Positions 7,986 through 17,600 of a stretch of DNA of 64,000 bases are shown here, one piece after another; the first letter of the stretch is position 1, and each line of letters begins with the position of its first letter. The translations under genes were made by a program, and so were the position numbers. Under the pieces are notes generated by a model, which saw nothing but the letters and a program-made list of their open reading frames with translations, did not search any database and had not been told where the DNA came from. Origin of the DNA: Nocardioides sp. 1609 (GTDB lineage Bacteria > Actinomycetota > Actinomycetes > Propionibacteriales > Nocardioidaceae); contig NZ_SPUJ01000006.1 in assembly GCF_004522105.1 (NCBI RefSeq), positions 186,001 to 250,000 of the forward strand, written 5' to 3'.

Positions 7986-9329
7986 TCAGCGGCGGCGGCG
8001 CGAGAGCACCGGTCGCAGCAGCATCGCGACCACCAGCGTCCCGCCACCCACGAGACCCCACCAGACGGCGTCGCGGCGGGTGCCGGCGAGGACGTCGGGC
8101 TGCGGCACGGGCAGCGGGGCCGGCGGCACCGCCTGCTCGCGCGTGCCGCTGGCCGGGAGCGCACCGTCGCGGCTCGGGCGGATCGGGCTCGTGAGGGCGT
8201 TGACCGGCTGGACGATGCCGCGGCCGAGCACCTTGTCGGGTGCCGCGTCCCCGCGCGGGGACCCTCCCGTCGCGGTCGACTCGAGGCGCGCGATGGTCTG
8301 CTCGGGGGTGTCGTCGGGGTAGGCCGACATGAGCAGCGCGAGCACGCCGGAGACCTCCGCCGCGGCCACCGACGTCGAGGACCCCGAGAGGGAGCAGGTG
8401 TTGCCGTTCACGGCGTAGGCCACCGCGCCGTACGTCGGCACGGCGACGTCGATGGCCGAGCTGAGCACCCCGCGTGGGTCGGACGGGTCCTCGAGCTCGG
8501 CGTCGGTGGTGGTGCCGACGGCGATGACCCGGGGGTTGCGGTCGCCCTTGGCGTAGCCGGCCGGCCAGACGTCGTCCGCGTTGTCCTCGCCGGGCTCGTA
8601 GGCACCCAGCGGGTTGCCCGGGTCGTCCTCGGTGGGCCGGTTGCCGGAGGAGGCCACCACGATCGCTCCCCGGTCGGTCACCGCGCGCACCGCCCGGTCG
8701 AGCGCGTCGGTGTCCTCGGGCACGCTCAGGGAGAGGTTGACGACCTGGACCTGGTCGGGGCCCGGCCCGACGAGGCCGACGATGTCCTCGAGGCCGGCGA
8801 CGACGCCCTCGAGGGTCAGCTGCTTGAGGTCGTCGTCGTCGCCGTCGGTGTCGTAGACCTGGAGGTCGTAGACCCGGGCGGCGGGCGCGATCCCGACGAG
8901 GCCGGAGTCGGCGTCCTCCCGGCCATTGATCACGCTGGCCATCGCGGTGCCGTGGTAGGACTCCACCGCGTCGGTCCTGGCGTGCTCGGCGAGCCGGCTG
9001 GTCCGTGGCGCCGTCGGCGCGATCCGGGGGATCACGGAGGTCCCCTCCCGCTGGACGTCGGCCACCCCGGAGTCGAGCACCGCGATGCCCACGCCCTCGC
9101 CCGGCGCCCGGCCGCTGATCGACGTGGCGAGCTCCTGGGCCTCGGCGATCCGCAGCCGCTCCATCGGCAGGCTCGGGTCGGTGGCGGCCGTGCTGGTGGT
9201 GTCGGAGGTGTTGATCTCCCGGCAGTCGCTGCCCGGGTCGGCGTACGCGGGCGCGGACGGGGCGAGCACCACGCCCAGCGCGACCGCGGGCGTCACGACG
9301 AGGAGCGCCGCCGCGCTTCTCAGGAGCAC
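7986..9329 (-). CDS. mycP: Mycosin, subtilisin-like protease of the type VII secretion locus
   Basis: A 447-residue membrane-anchored serine protease associated with ESX secretion. A signal peptide ends near AYA (residue 30). The subtilase catalytic triad is visible: Asp86 in VLDSG, His126 in SYHGTAM and Ser320 in STSVAAAEVSG, with Asn230 as the oxyanion residue. The usual proline after GTSxAA is alanine here. A C-terminal membrane segment ends with a run of arginines. The GTG start overlaps the end of eccB by 10 bases, so the two are translationally linked. Mycosins are needed for ESX complex stability and can process secreted substrates. Confidence 0.92.
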   Translation of the reverse strand: MLLRSAAALLVVTPAVALGVVLAPSAPAYADPGSDCREINTSDTTSTAATDPSLPMERLRIAEAQELATSISGRAPGEGVGIAVLDSGVADVQREGTSVIPRIAPTAPRTSRLAEHARTDAVESYHGTAMASVINGREDADSGLVGIAPAARVYDLQVYDTDGDDDDLKQLTLEGVVAGLEDIVGLVGPGPDQVQVVNLSLSVPEDTDALDRAVRAVTDRGAIVVASSGNRPTEDDPGNPLGAYEPGEDNADDVWPAGYAKGDRNPRVIAVGTTTDAELEDPSDPRGVLSSAIDVAVPTYGAVAYAVNGNTCSLSGSSTSVAAAEVSGVLALLMSAYPDDTPEQTIARLESTATGGSPRGDAAPDKVLGRGIVQPVNALTSPIRPSRDGALPASGTREQAVPPAPLPVPQPDVLAGTRRDAVWWGLVGGGTLVVAMLLRPVLSRRRR

Positions 9330-10774
9330 GACGTCGGCCCCGGGTCGCCGGAGGCCGGCGGGCAGCGCGCGGCGTCGATGGTGAGCGGCACGCCGCGCCT
9401 GAGCAACGTGATCCACTGCTGCGGCACCACGATCTTGTCGACGTCGCCGTAGCCGAGGTTGGCCTGCTCGGCGCCCGGCCCGACGGGGTTCTGGTAGCCG
9501 CGGTCGTCGACCAGCACCGGCGCCGACGAGTCGTCGTCGAGCCAGTCGCCGGCCCAGACGAACGCCCCGTGGCCGGGGTCGACCCGCACGTCGACCCCGG
9601 TGAGCGCGATGTCCTCGGCCGAGGCCGGACTGCCGTCGGTGGTCGTGCCGAGCAGCACGCCGGGCTGCCCGCCGGGCACGTCGAGCTGGGCGCACAGCTG
9701 CCGGGGAGCGGGCAGCGTGGTCGTGTCGGTCGGCCAGCTGGCGCCCTGGACGTCGGCGAAGTTCGGCAGCGCCCCCGGCGGTGACTGCTCGACCTCGATC
9801 ACCTTGAGCTGGTCCTTGGCCGGCCGCGGGAGCTGACGGTAGACCGCGAGCGAGAACGCGTCGAGCTTGAGCGTGCCCTCGGTGGTCAACAGGTAGGTGG
9901 TGTCGCCGCCCACGACGAGCAGGTCGCCGACCTCGGCCTTCTCGGCGGCCGCCTCCGGCACCCGGTCCGCGTCGACCCACGGGGTCTTCAGGTCGGCCTT
10001 CGTCAGCCCGAACGTCGCGAGCTCGAGGGCGCGCCCCTGGGGGAACAGCGTGATGAAGGAGTCGGGGACCTCGACGGCGGCCGGGCCGGCCCCGGTGCCC
10101 GCGACGGCCTGGAGGATCGCGTCGCGCATCGGCCCGCCCGGGACCGGGTAGACGTAGGCGCGCTCCCCGCGCTCGGCGCCGACCGCCGACTGCGCGATCA
10201 GGTAGACCGCGCCCTTCGGGGTGCGCACGACGAAGCTGGTGTCGGGCGTGGGCTCGACCGAGCTCTGCTCGGCGATGTCGATCTTGATGCCGGACCCACC
10301 GCCGGCTCCGGTGCAGGCCGTCCACCCGTCCTGGATCAGGCTGGAGGTCTCCGGCGGGCTCGCCGGCGCCCCGAGGATGCCGATCGGTGCGCCCCGGTCG
10401 CGCTCGAACTCGTCGCCCCGGACCTCCTCCAGCTCGAGGTCGGAGCCGAGGATAAGCATGGCCGAGGTGATGTTCTGCAGGGGACGGAGCTCGGTCTCCT
10501 CGTCGGCGCCCTTGAGCAGCAGGTAGGTGGCGCCGGTGTCCTTGTCGCTGATCAGGGCCTCGTTGTCCCACTCCACGGTGGACGGCGACTTCAGGACGCC
10601 GAGCACCGCGCCGCCGGCGACGATGAGCAGGGCGAGCGCGAGCCCGCCGACGATGGTGCGACCGGGTCGGTTGGGCTCGACCTCACGGCCGCCGGGCGCG
10701 CCCGAGACGAACGCGGTCACCAGGCGGCGACGGCTGAAGGAGTAGGCCTCGACGAGGTCCTTCTTGGTGGCCAT
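9320..10774 (-). CDS. eccB: Type VII secretion membrane protein EccB
   Basis: A 484-residue protein with the EccB layout: a short cytoplasmic N terminus that starts MATKKDLVEAYSFSRRRLV, one membrane segment (about 43-62), then a large extracytoplasmic domain. Conserved-looking YLL repeats (for example TGATYLLL, GAVYLIAQ, TTYLLTTEG) match the repeat architecture of EccB periplasmic domains. Two cysteines near the C terminus could pair. EccB is a core subunit of the ESX inner-membrane complex. It lies between eccD (3 bases upstream) and mycP (overlapping). Confidence 0.93.
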   Translation of the reverse strand: MATKKDLVEAYSFSRRRLVTAFVSGAPGGREVEPNRPGRTIVGGLALALLIVAGGAVLGVLKSPSTVEWDNEALISDKDTGATYLLLKGADEETELRPLQNITSAMLILGSDLELEEVRGDEFERDRGAPIGILGAPASPPETSSLIQDGWTACTGAGGGSGIKIDIAEQSSVEPTPDTSFVVRTPKGAVYLIAQSAVGAERGERAYVYPVPGGPMRDAILQAVAGTGAGPAAVEVPDSFITLFPQGRALELATFGLTKADLKTPWVDADRVPEAAAEKAEVGDLLVVGGDTTYLLTTEGTLKLDAFSLAVYRQLPRPAKDQLKVIEVEQSPPGALPNFADVQGASWPTDTTTLPAPRQLCAQLDVPGGQPGVLLGTTTDGSPASAEDIALTGVDVRVDPGHGAFVWAGDWLDDDSSAPVLVDDRGYQNPVGPGAEQANLGYGDVDKIVVPQQWITLLRRGVPLTIDAARCPPASGDPGPTSCS

Positions 10775-10777
10775 GGG

Positions 10778-12169
10778 TCAGGGGAGGTCGATCGTGACGT
10801 TGATCGCGAGCACCAGCAGCGGCAGCAGCGCGAGCAGGGAGATCGTCTCGACGAGGTCGCCGAACCGGCCGCGGCGCACCGACGGTCCCGACGGCAGCAG
10901 GGTGAGCGCGAGCAGCAGCGCACCGGCCCCGGCGAGGACGACGGCGACGGTCGGGTGCCAGTCGGGCCAGCGCGCCAGCGTCGAGGCGGCCACCGTGACG
11001 AGGCCGGCGATGCCGGAGGTCAGGCCGACCAGCACCTCGGAGCCCGTGCGGTACTGGCGGGTCCGGAACATCACGACGAGACAGGCCATCGTGGCCAGCA
11101 GCGTGCCGAGGAGCCCCCGGTCGACGGCGAGGGGGGCGACGAGCACCAGCAGGATCCCGACGGTGGCCGAGATGGCCACGAGGATCTCGTGCGCCACCCG
11201 GGCGTCGGCGGCGACCCGGGCGGGGTCGATGTCGTCGGGGTCGGCGGTGATGTCGGCCGCCGAGTACAGCTGGTCGACCGTCGTGCCGGTCACCCCGAGC
11301 GCGAGCCACGGGAAGATGCTCCCGACGAGCACCACGAACGTGAGGATGCAGACCAGGAGCACGCCGGGCTCGATCGACGTCCCGTCGACGACGACGCCGC
11401 ACACCGCGAGGACGGCGCCCACCACGACGGCGGGCGTCAGCAGGGTGCGGCCGGGGCCGAGGCCGATCAGGCAGACGACGCCGACGGCGGCGCAGGCCGT
11501 GCCCACCCAGATCCCGCCGACGCCGACGAGCTGCTCGGCGCGCTCGCTCCACGTGCCGCTCGACCCGATCAGGTCTGCCTCGTCGGCGGCGAACATCAGG
11601 GCGGCGACCGCGGCGTACCCGACCCCGATCCAGGCGACGGTGACCGAGGCCTCGGGCTCGCCCTGGGCGCGGGAGAGGACGATCGCCCCGGCGACCAGCG
11701 CACCGGCCACGATCGCCGTCGCGTACGCCGACAGCTCGGTGCCCTGGATGAACAGGGTCGTCGCGCCCAGCGCCATGAACATGGCGGCGGCGGCGAGGGC
11801 GGTACGACGCCCGGCGGCGGGCGCCCACGGCTTGAGCTCGTGCTCGACGACGTCGGTCATCGCCTCGACGACGTCGTCGTAGACCGGCGGGTCGGGCTCG
11901 TCGATGCCGGCGGTCACGCTGATGACCGAGCCGTCGTCGACGCCCTGCAGCGTCAACCCGGAGTCGCCCTCCAGCCGTCGGCCCTCGGAGGTGACGAGCC
12001 GGTAGCCGCCGTAGACCGTGGCGGAGTCGAGGAGCCCGACGCTGCGGGCCAGCTCGGGCACCAGCTCGGCGACCGGCACGGCGCCGGGCAGCACCAGGTC
12101 GACCCGCCGGGTCCCGGACGAGACGGTGACACGCACCAGCCCGGACGCGCTGACCGAGGCCTGACTCAT
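10778..12169 (-). CDS. eccD: Type VII secretion membrane protein EccD
   Basis: A 463-residue protein with an N-terminal ubiquitin-like domain of about 85 residues, seen as VRVTVSSGTRRVDLVLPG onwards, followed by about 11 hydrophobic segments that fill the rest of the chain. This is the EccD pattern; EccD lines the membrane vestibule of the ESX secretion machine. It is followed by eccB after 3 bases. A second, divergent EccD-like protein is encoded at 13106-14473 in the same locus. The start ATG at 12169 has GGGAGAGCAG before it. Confidence 0.93.
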   Translation of the reverse strand: MSQASVSASGLVRVTVSSGTRRVDLVLPGAVPVAELVPELARSVGLLDSATVYGGYRLVTSEGRRLEGDSGLTLQGVDDGSVISVTAGIDEPDPPVYDDVVEAMTDVVEHELKPWAPAAGRRTALAAAAMFMALGATTLFIQGTELSAYATAIVAGALVAGAIVLSRAQGEPEASVTVAWIGVGYAAVAALMFAADEADLIGSSGTWSERAEQLVGVGGIWVGTACAAVGVVCLIGLGPGRTLLTPAVVVGAVLAVCGVVVDGTSIEPGVLLVCILTFVVLVGSIFPWLALGVTGTTVDQLYSAADITADPDDIDPARVAADARVAHEILVAISATVGILLVLVAPLAVDRGLLGTLLATMACLVVMFRTRQYRTGSEVLVGLTSGIAGLVTVAASTLARWPDWHPTVAVVLAGAGALLLALTLLPSGPSVRRGRFGDLVETISLLALLPLLVLAINVTIDLP

Positions 12170-12234
12170 CTGCTCTCCCTCACGATCCGGAGCACCGGGC
12201 CGGCGGCCGGGTGACGGGGTGCCATGGTGACACC

Positions 12235-12273
12235 GACGAAGGGGCCGACACCCGACGGTGTCGACCCCTCGTC
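12235..12273 (-). terminator. Hairpin after the WXG100 genes
   Basis: An interrupted inverted repeat: GACGA, GGGG and CGACACC pair with GGTGTCG, CCCC and TCGTC around a CGAC loop. It lies between the downstream WXG100 gene and eccD on the leftward strand. It probably gives partial termination, so that the small secreted proteins are made in excess over the membrane components. Confidence 0.6.
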
Positions 12274-12321
12274 GTCCCCGGCGCGGTGCTCAGTGCGAGA
12301 CCGGGTGCCGGGGCGGACGAT

Positions 12322-12615
12322 TCACTGGAACATCGCGGCGCCGCGCTTGTCGGCGTCCTTGTAGTCCTGGTTGCTCTGGAAGACGGTGCGCTGGCTGTCG
12401 TCGAGCAGGTTGCGCATCTGGAGGATGGCGTCGTCCCACGTGCGCTTGGCGTGGGCGTAGGCGACCTGGGCGTCACCACCCCACTGGCTGCGGAGCGGCT
12501 CCAGCTCGCTCTCGAGGCGGTTCAGGCGCTCGTCGATGTCCTGGACGGTCTTGTACATGTCGGCCGAGGCCTGGTCGAGAGCGCCGTGGTTGACGCGGAT
12601 TCCATCGAGTCCCAT
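12322..12615 (-). CDS. WXG100 family protein, EsxA-like
   Basis: A 97-residue helix-turn-helix protein with the WXG motif as QWGGDAQ at residues 44-50, the size and layout of ESX secretion substrates. The C-terminal helix carries YKDADKRGAAMF, near the YxxxD/E type export signal of this family. AAGGAGC precedes the ATG. It lies 38 bases after the other WXG100 gene and almost certainly forms a heterodimer with it. Which one plays the EsxA and which the EsxB role is not certain. Confidence 0.9.
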   Translation of the reverse strand: MGLDGIRVNHGALDQASADMYKTVQDIDERLNRLESELEPLRSQWGGDAQVAYAHAKRTWDDAILQMRNLLDDSQRTVFQSNQDYKDADKRGAAMFQ

Positions 12616-12653
12616 GGTGTGTGTGCTCCTTCTCGTCAGTTCGTGGGGTGGGG

Positions 12654-12977
12654 TCAGTTGCCGAGACGGGCTTCGAGGAGCGTCACGTTGCCCCGCACGT
12701 CGTCGTCCTGGGTCAGGTTGATGTTCTCGGTGACGCCGAGGTGGTCGGCGAAGTCGTTGAGGGCCTTCACGATGATGCCCTGCTTCTCCGTCCACGACTG
12801 GTGCAGGACGAAGAACGCCGCTGCGCCCTGGCCGCCCCACTTGCCCTGCACGGCCGCGATCTGGTCGGTCAGGCGGTTGCTGATGGTGGTGAAGTCGGTC
12901 ATCGCGTCGCGCACCATGCCTGCTCCGCGGCTGAGGGTTCCATCACCCTGTCCGTACTCGCCAGCTCCAAAAGACAT
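12654..12977 (-). CDS. WXG100 family protein, EsxB-like
   Basis: A 107-residue protein with the WXG motif in KWGGQGAAAF near the middle, flanked by two amphipathic helices, and a somewhat longer C-terminal tail than its partner. A very good ribosome binding site, AAGGAGAC, precedes the ATG. It is the first gene of the WXG100 pair and sits between the two eccD-like genes. Export through the EccC motor encoded next to it is the expected fate. Confidence 0.9.
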   Translation of the reverse strand: MSFGAGEYGQGDGTLSRGAGMVRDAMTDFTTISNRLTDQIAAVQGKWGGQGAAAFFVLHQSWTEKQGIIVKALNDFADHLGVTENINLTQDDDVRGNVTLLEARLGN

Positions 12978-13073
12978 GCTTCAGTCTCCTTTTCGATCCC
13001 GACGGCAGCGCCGCCCGAGAAGGGGTGGGTAGGTGTTGATCTCTGCCGCTCAGGACCTTCGAGCGGGACAGTG

Positions 13074-13112
13074 AGGCTGATACCCGGGCGAAAAACCCGT
13101 AAACATCAGCCT
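13074..13112 (-). terminator. Stem-loop overlapping the stop codon of the second eccD-like gene
   Basis: AGGCTGAT (13074-13081) pairs perfectly with ATCAGCCT (13105-13112), and an inner CGGG/CCCG pair encloses an A/T-rich loop. The stop codon of the gene lies in the right arm. It separates this gene from the WXG100 pair and may terminate or attenuate transcription. Confidence 0.55.
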
Positions 13113-14473
13113 GTCAAATCCCACAGGAACGGGATCGTCCCCGCGGCGAGCACCACCGACGCGAGCGCGAAGGCCCCGCAGATCGACTCGGCGACCTCGG
13201 CCCGGCGGGCCCACCACGCCGAGCGCCAGCCGCGTCCGAGCGCGACGCCGACCAGGAGCATCAGCGCGCCCGCCGCGATCGAGCCGAACGTCACGAGCGT
13301 CGCCTGCGTCGGGCCCAGCGCCGGGACCAGGACGACGAGCAGCGCCAGCCAGCAGGTCAGCCCGGCCACCCGCAGGAGGGTGCGCGCGGCTGCGTGGCGG
13401 TAGCTGCGGGCGGCCAGGAGCAGGCCACCGCCGGCCAGGCCCACCTCGCAGCGCGCCCCGACGACGTCGATCCAGACGGAGGTGTCGCGCAGCAGCATCA
13501 CCGCCGAGGTGGTGGCGACGAGACAGATCGCCACGCACGCCGCGGTGACGATCCGCGAGCCACGGGCGACGACCGCGACGACCGCCTGCCGGGGCACGAC
13601 GGTGCGCCCGCGTCGTCCGACCGGGCGGTCGCGGGCCGACCAGGCGGTGACGGCGAGCCGTTCGAGGTCGAGCAGGTACTGGTCGGGGACGTCGACGGCG
13701 AGCACCGGCACGAAGCGGGCGGCGAGCATCGCCACGACGAGCAGGACGGCCCAGACGACCTGGTTCGGGACGCCGGTCAGCGCCGCGAGGCCGGTGACGA
13801 CGAAGAGCGAGACCCCGGTGACCATCCAGATCCGCAGCCCCTCCTCCCCGGGCTGGTCGAGCGCGCGCGCGACCGCGGCGACCACGGCCGCGGCGAGCCC
13901 GGCCACGCCCAGGATCGTCGGCAACCGCTCGGGCGCGGGGTCCCAGGCGATGGCGAAGGCGGCGGCCCCGGCGAACGCCGGCACGGCGAGCACCCGGTGC
14001 ACGGCGAGCGGGCCGATCGGGAGCGCGCCGAGGACCGCCGCGGCGAGGAGCACCACGACGGCGGGCTCACGCAGGTCGTCGGACTCGGGCAGCCACGCGG
14101 CCAGCCAGCCGCCGAGCAGGGCGACGACGACGGCGACGGTGCACCACAGGGCCGAGAGCGGACCGGCCTCGAGGCGCCGGACCGGGCCCCGGTCGTGCCG
14201 GCCGCGTCGACCCGCCGCGGGCGGCGGAGCGTCGGTGGTGGCCACGAGGACCGCGCCGGTGACGATGCCCATCTCGGACAGCACGCCGTCCGGCGGCAAC
14301 GGGTGGCCCAGACGCGTGTAGAGCGCCGGCACGGAGGGGAGGTTGGCCTGACGTGAGTACTCCGTCGCGACGTCGACCCCCGATGCCTCCGCCGGCACGT
14401 GCAGGTCGAGGACCCCGACCGGGCCGTGCACGCTCAGCGAGAGGACGTCGGGCGCACTGCTCGTTCCCCTCAC
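13106..14473 (-). CDS. Second EccD-like type VII secretion membrane protein
   Basis: A 455-residue protein with the same layout as eccD in this locus: an N-terminal ubiquitin-like domain (about residues 10-85, starting LSLSVHGPVGVLDLHV) and about 11 membrane segments. Its sequence is well diverged from the EccD at 10778-12169, so it is not a recent copy. The GTG start at 14473 has GGGAGG seven bases upstream. It is transcribed divergently from eccC. No eccE gene is present, and this protein occupies the place where one might look for another membrane subunit; the ubiquitin-like domain and segment count fit EccD better. Confidence 0.82.
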   Translation of the reverse strand: MRGTSSAPDVLSLSVHGPVGVLDLHVPAEASGVDVATEYSRQANLPSVPALYTRLGHPLPPDGVLSEMGIVTGAVLVATTDAPPPAAGRRGRHDRGPVRRLEAGPLSALWCTVAVVVALLGGWLAAWLPESDDLREPAVVVLLAAAVLGALPIGPLAVHRVLAVPAFAGAAAFAIAWDPAPERLPTILGVAGLAAAVVAAVARALDQPGEEGLRIWMVTGVSLFVVTGLAALTGVPNQVVWAVLLVVAMLAARFVPVLAVDVPDQYLLDLERLAVTAWSARDRPVGRRGRTVVPRQAVVAVVARGSRIVTAACVAICLVATTSAVMLLRDTSVWIDVVGARCEVGLAGGGLLLAARSYRHAAARTLLRVAGLTCWLALLVVLVPALGPTQATLVTFGSIAAGALMLLVGVALGRGWRSAWWARRAEVAESICGAFALASVVLAAGTIPFLWDLTG

Positions 14474-14567
14474 CGGGCCTCCCAGGTCGTCCTCGACGGG
14501 CGAGGCCCGGGCCCGCACGTCGTGCGGACGGGCTGCTGGCACACACGACGCTCGCTCACGGGCACAG

Positions 14568-14596
14568 TAGTACCCGTTTCCGGTGCTGCCTATCAT
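14568..14596 (+). promoter_or_regulatory. Promoter candidate for eccC
   Basis: TATCAT at 14591-14596 has a TAGTAC hexamer 17 bases upstream, in the AT-richest part of the region between the divergent eccD-like gene and eccC. It stands about 70 bases before the eccC GTG. Confidence 0.4.
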
Positions 14597-14666
14597 CAGC
14601 AGTCCGCGGGGCGACGGACGGCAACGGATCCCGGGGAACGGACCGGACGACGATGGGGCGGACCGC

Positions 14667-17600
14667 GTGACCAGTACGCCGAACCAGGCACCCCGACCGC
14701 GGGGCGGACCCGCCACGAGCGGCCCGCCGGGTGCGCCACCGGCGCCCGGCCGGGCGCCGGCACCGGCCGCACCGCCCGCGCCACCGCCGGCGCCCGGACG
14801 GCGCGCGGCGCGCGGCGCGGCCGCGGTCGCGCCGGCGGCACCCACGCTCCGGGGGTCCCGCACCGAGCAGCCGGAGATGCCGAGCGGGCAGATCGTGCTC
14901 CAGGCGCCGCCGCAGCTGCAGCCCAACGAGGGCGCCGCCGGCGTCGCGATGAACGCCATCCCGATGCTCGGCAGCATGGGCTCGATCGTGCTCGTCGCCA
15001 CCATGGGCGGCCGCGGGGCCGCGGGCGGCGGCGGCAAGAGCTTCCTGGCGGCCGGCATGTTCCTGCTGGCGACGATCGGCTTCATCATCGTCCAGATCGA
15101 CCGGCAGCGGAAGCAGCGCGCCCAGCAGGTCACGGGGTCGCGCACCGAGTACCTCCGCTACCTCACCACCATCCGCACGATGGCCCGCGACGCCGCCAGC
15201 CAGCAGCGCCGGGCGCTGACGTGGCACCACCCCGACCCGAGCGCCCTGCCCTCCCTGGCCGAGGAACGCACCCGGGTGTGGGAGCACTCCTCCACCGACG
15301 CCCGGTTCCTGCAGGTGCGCTACGGCCTGTGCTCCCAGCCGCTCGCCCTCGAGCTGGTGCCGCCCGAGAGCGCGCCCATCGACGACGTCGACCCGGCGGC
15401 CGCGTCGGCGCTGCACCGGCTGCTCGTCGTCCACCGCACCCAGCCGGACCTGCCGGCGTCCATCGACCTGCGCGCCTTCGACCGGATCGAGATCTGCGGC
15501 GCCGAGGAGCACGCCCGCGCCCTGGCCCGCGCGATCATCTGCTCGGCGACGGCGTTCCAGTCGCCCGACAACCTCGCGGTCGCCGTCCTCTCCTCCGACG
15601 AGCACCTGGCGCACTGGGACTGGGTCAAGTGGCTCCCCCACGCCCTCAGCCAGGAGATGACCGACGCCGTCGGACCGATGCGGATGGTCACCACGTCGCT
15701 CAGCGACCTCGCGTCGCTGCTGCCGCCGGACCTCAGCGAGCGCCCCCGGTTCGGTGCCGACGAGCGCGCCTCGACCCCGCACATCCTCCTCGTCACCGAC
15801 GGCGTCGAGCTGCCGCCCGGCAACCACGTCGTCCCGCCCGACGGGCTGCACGGCGTCACCGTGCTCGACCTGCCCACCCGGTGGAACGAGCTCGAGGACT
15901 CCACCCGGCTGCGGCTGCAGCTCATGGGCGAGCCCGACGCCGCCGGGTTCGTCCCCGTCGAGGCGCTCCGGCTGCGCGAGGAGCCGATCCGCGCCAAGGC
16001 CGACCAGTGCGACACCAGCACCGCGGAGGCCTTCGCGCGCCGGCTGACGCCGCTGCACAGCGTGACGGTCACCGGCCCCTCCGACGGCAACCCCGGGGAG
16101 ATCACCGGTCCGAGCGACTTCATGGACCTGCTCGGTCTCGGCGACGTCCGCACCTTCGAGCCGTCGGCGGCCTGGCGGCTGCGGCCGGCGCGTGACCGGC
16201 TCCGGGTGCCGATCGGCCTCGGGGAGTCCGGCGCGCTGGTCCACCTCGACATCAAGGAGTCCGCCCAGCAGGGCATGGGGCCGCACGGCCTGGTCATCGG
16301 CGCGACGGGGTCGGGCAAGTCCGAGTTCCTGCGCACGCTGGTGCTCGGTCTCGCGATGACCCACTCCCCCGAGCAGCTCAACATGGTGCTCGTCGACTTC
16401 AAGGGCGGCGCGACCTTCGCGGGGATGGCGGAGATGCCGCACGTCTCCGCGGTCATCACCAACCTCGCCAACGAGCTGACCCTGGTCGACCGCATGCAGG
16501 ACGCCCTGTCCGGCGAGATGGTGCGGCGCCAGGAGCTGCTCCGCGAGGCCGGCAACTTCGCCTCGATCCGCGACTACGAGAAGGCCCGCGCCGCCGGCGA
16601 GGACCTGGCCCCGCTGCCGTCGCTGTTCATCGTCGTCGACGAGTTCACCGAGATGCTGTCGGCCAAGCCCGAGTTCATCGACCTCTTCGTGGCGATCGGC
16701 CGCCTGGGCCGCTCGCTCGGGCTGCACCTGCTCCTGGCGTCGCAGCGCCTGGAGGAGGGCCGGCTCCGCGGCCTGGAGTCGCACCTCTCCTACCGGATCG
16801 GCCTGCGCACCTTCAGCGCCCAGGAGTCGCGGGCCGTGCTCGGCGTCCCGGACGCCTACGAGCTGCCCGCCGTCCCCGGTCTCGGCTACCTCAAGCCCGA
16901 CCCGACGACGATGACCCGGTTCAAGGCGGCCTACGTGTCGGGTCCGCCGGCCAGCGGACGCCGTCCGCTGCCCCGCGACGAGGGCGGCCGTGTCCGCGGC
17001 ATCCTGCCGTTCACGATCTCCGAGGTGCTCTCGCTCGAGACCAACGAGCCCGAGCCGGAGCCGGAGGTGGTCGCTCCGACGGAGTCGCAGGAGTCCCTGC
17101 TCGACGTCGCGGTCGACCACATGGAGGGCCACGGGATGGCAGCGCACCAGGTGTGGCTGCCGCCGCTCGACGACCCCGACACGCTCGACCGGCTGATGCC
17201 CGACCTGGTCGAGGACCCGCAGCTCGGCCTCATCTCGCCGCAGTGGCGTGCGCTCGGCGGGTTGACCGTGCCGCTCGGCACCGTCGACCGGCCGCGCGAG
17301 CAGCGTCGCGACACCCTCACGGTCAACCTCGCCGGCTCCGGCGGCCACGTCGCCGTCGTCGGCGGGCCTCGCAGCGGCAAGAGCACGGTGCTGCGCTCCA
17401 TCGTGACGAGCATGTCGCTGACCACGACCCCGCTCGAGTCGCAGTTCTTCATCCTCGACTTCGGCGGCGGCACGTTCACGCCGCTGAGCTCGCTCCCGCA
17501 CGTCGCGGGGGTCGGCACCCGGTCCGAGCCGGACGTCGTCCGCCGGATCGTGGCGGAGGTGCAGGGCGTCGTCGACCGGCGCGAGGCGTACTTCCGCGCC

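Noticed and set aside
14583..14666. An upstream GTG that would extend EccC by 28 residues.
   Set aside because: The extension has no similarity to EccC N termini, and the GTG overlaps the likely -10 element (14591-14596).
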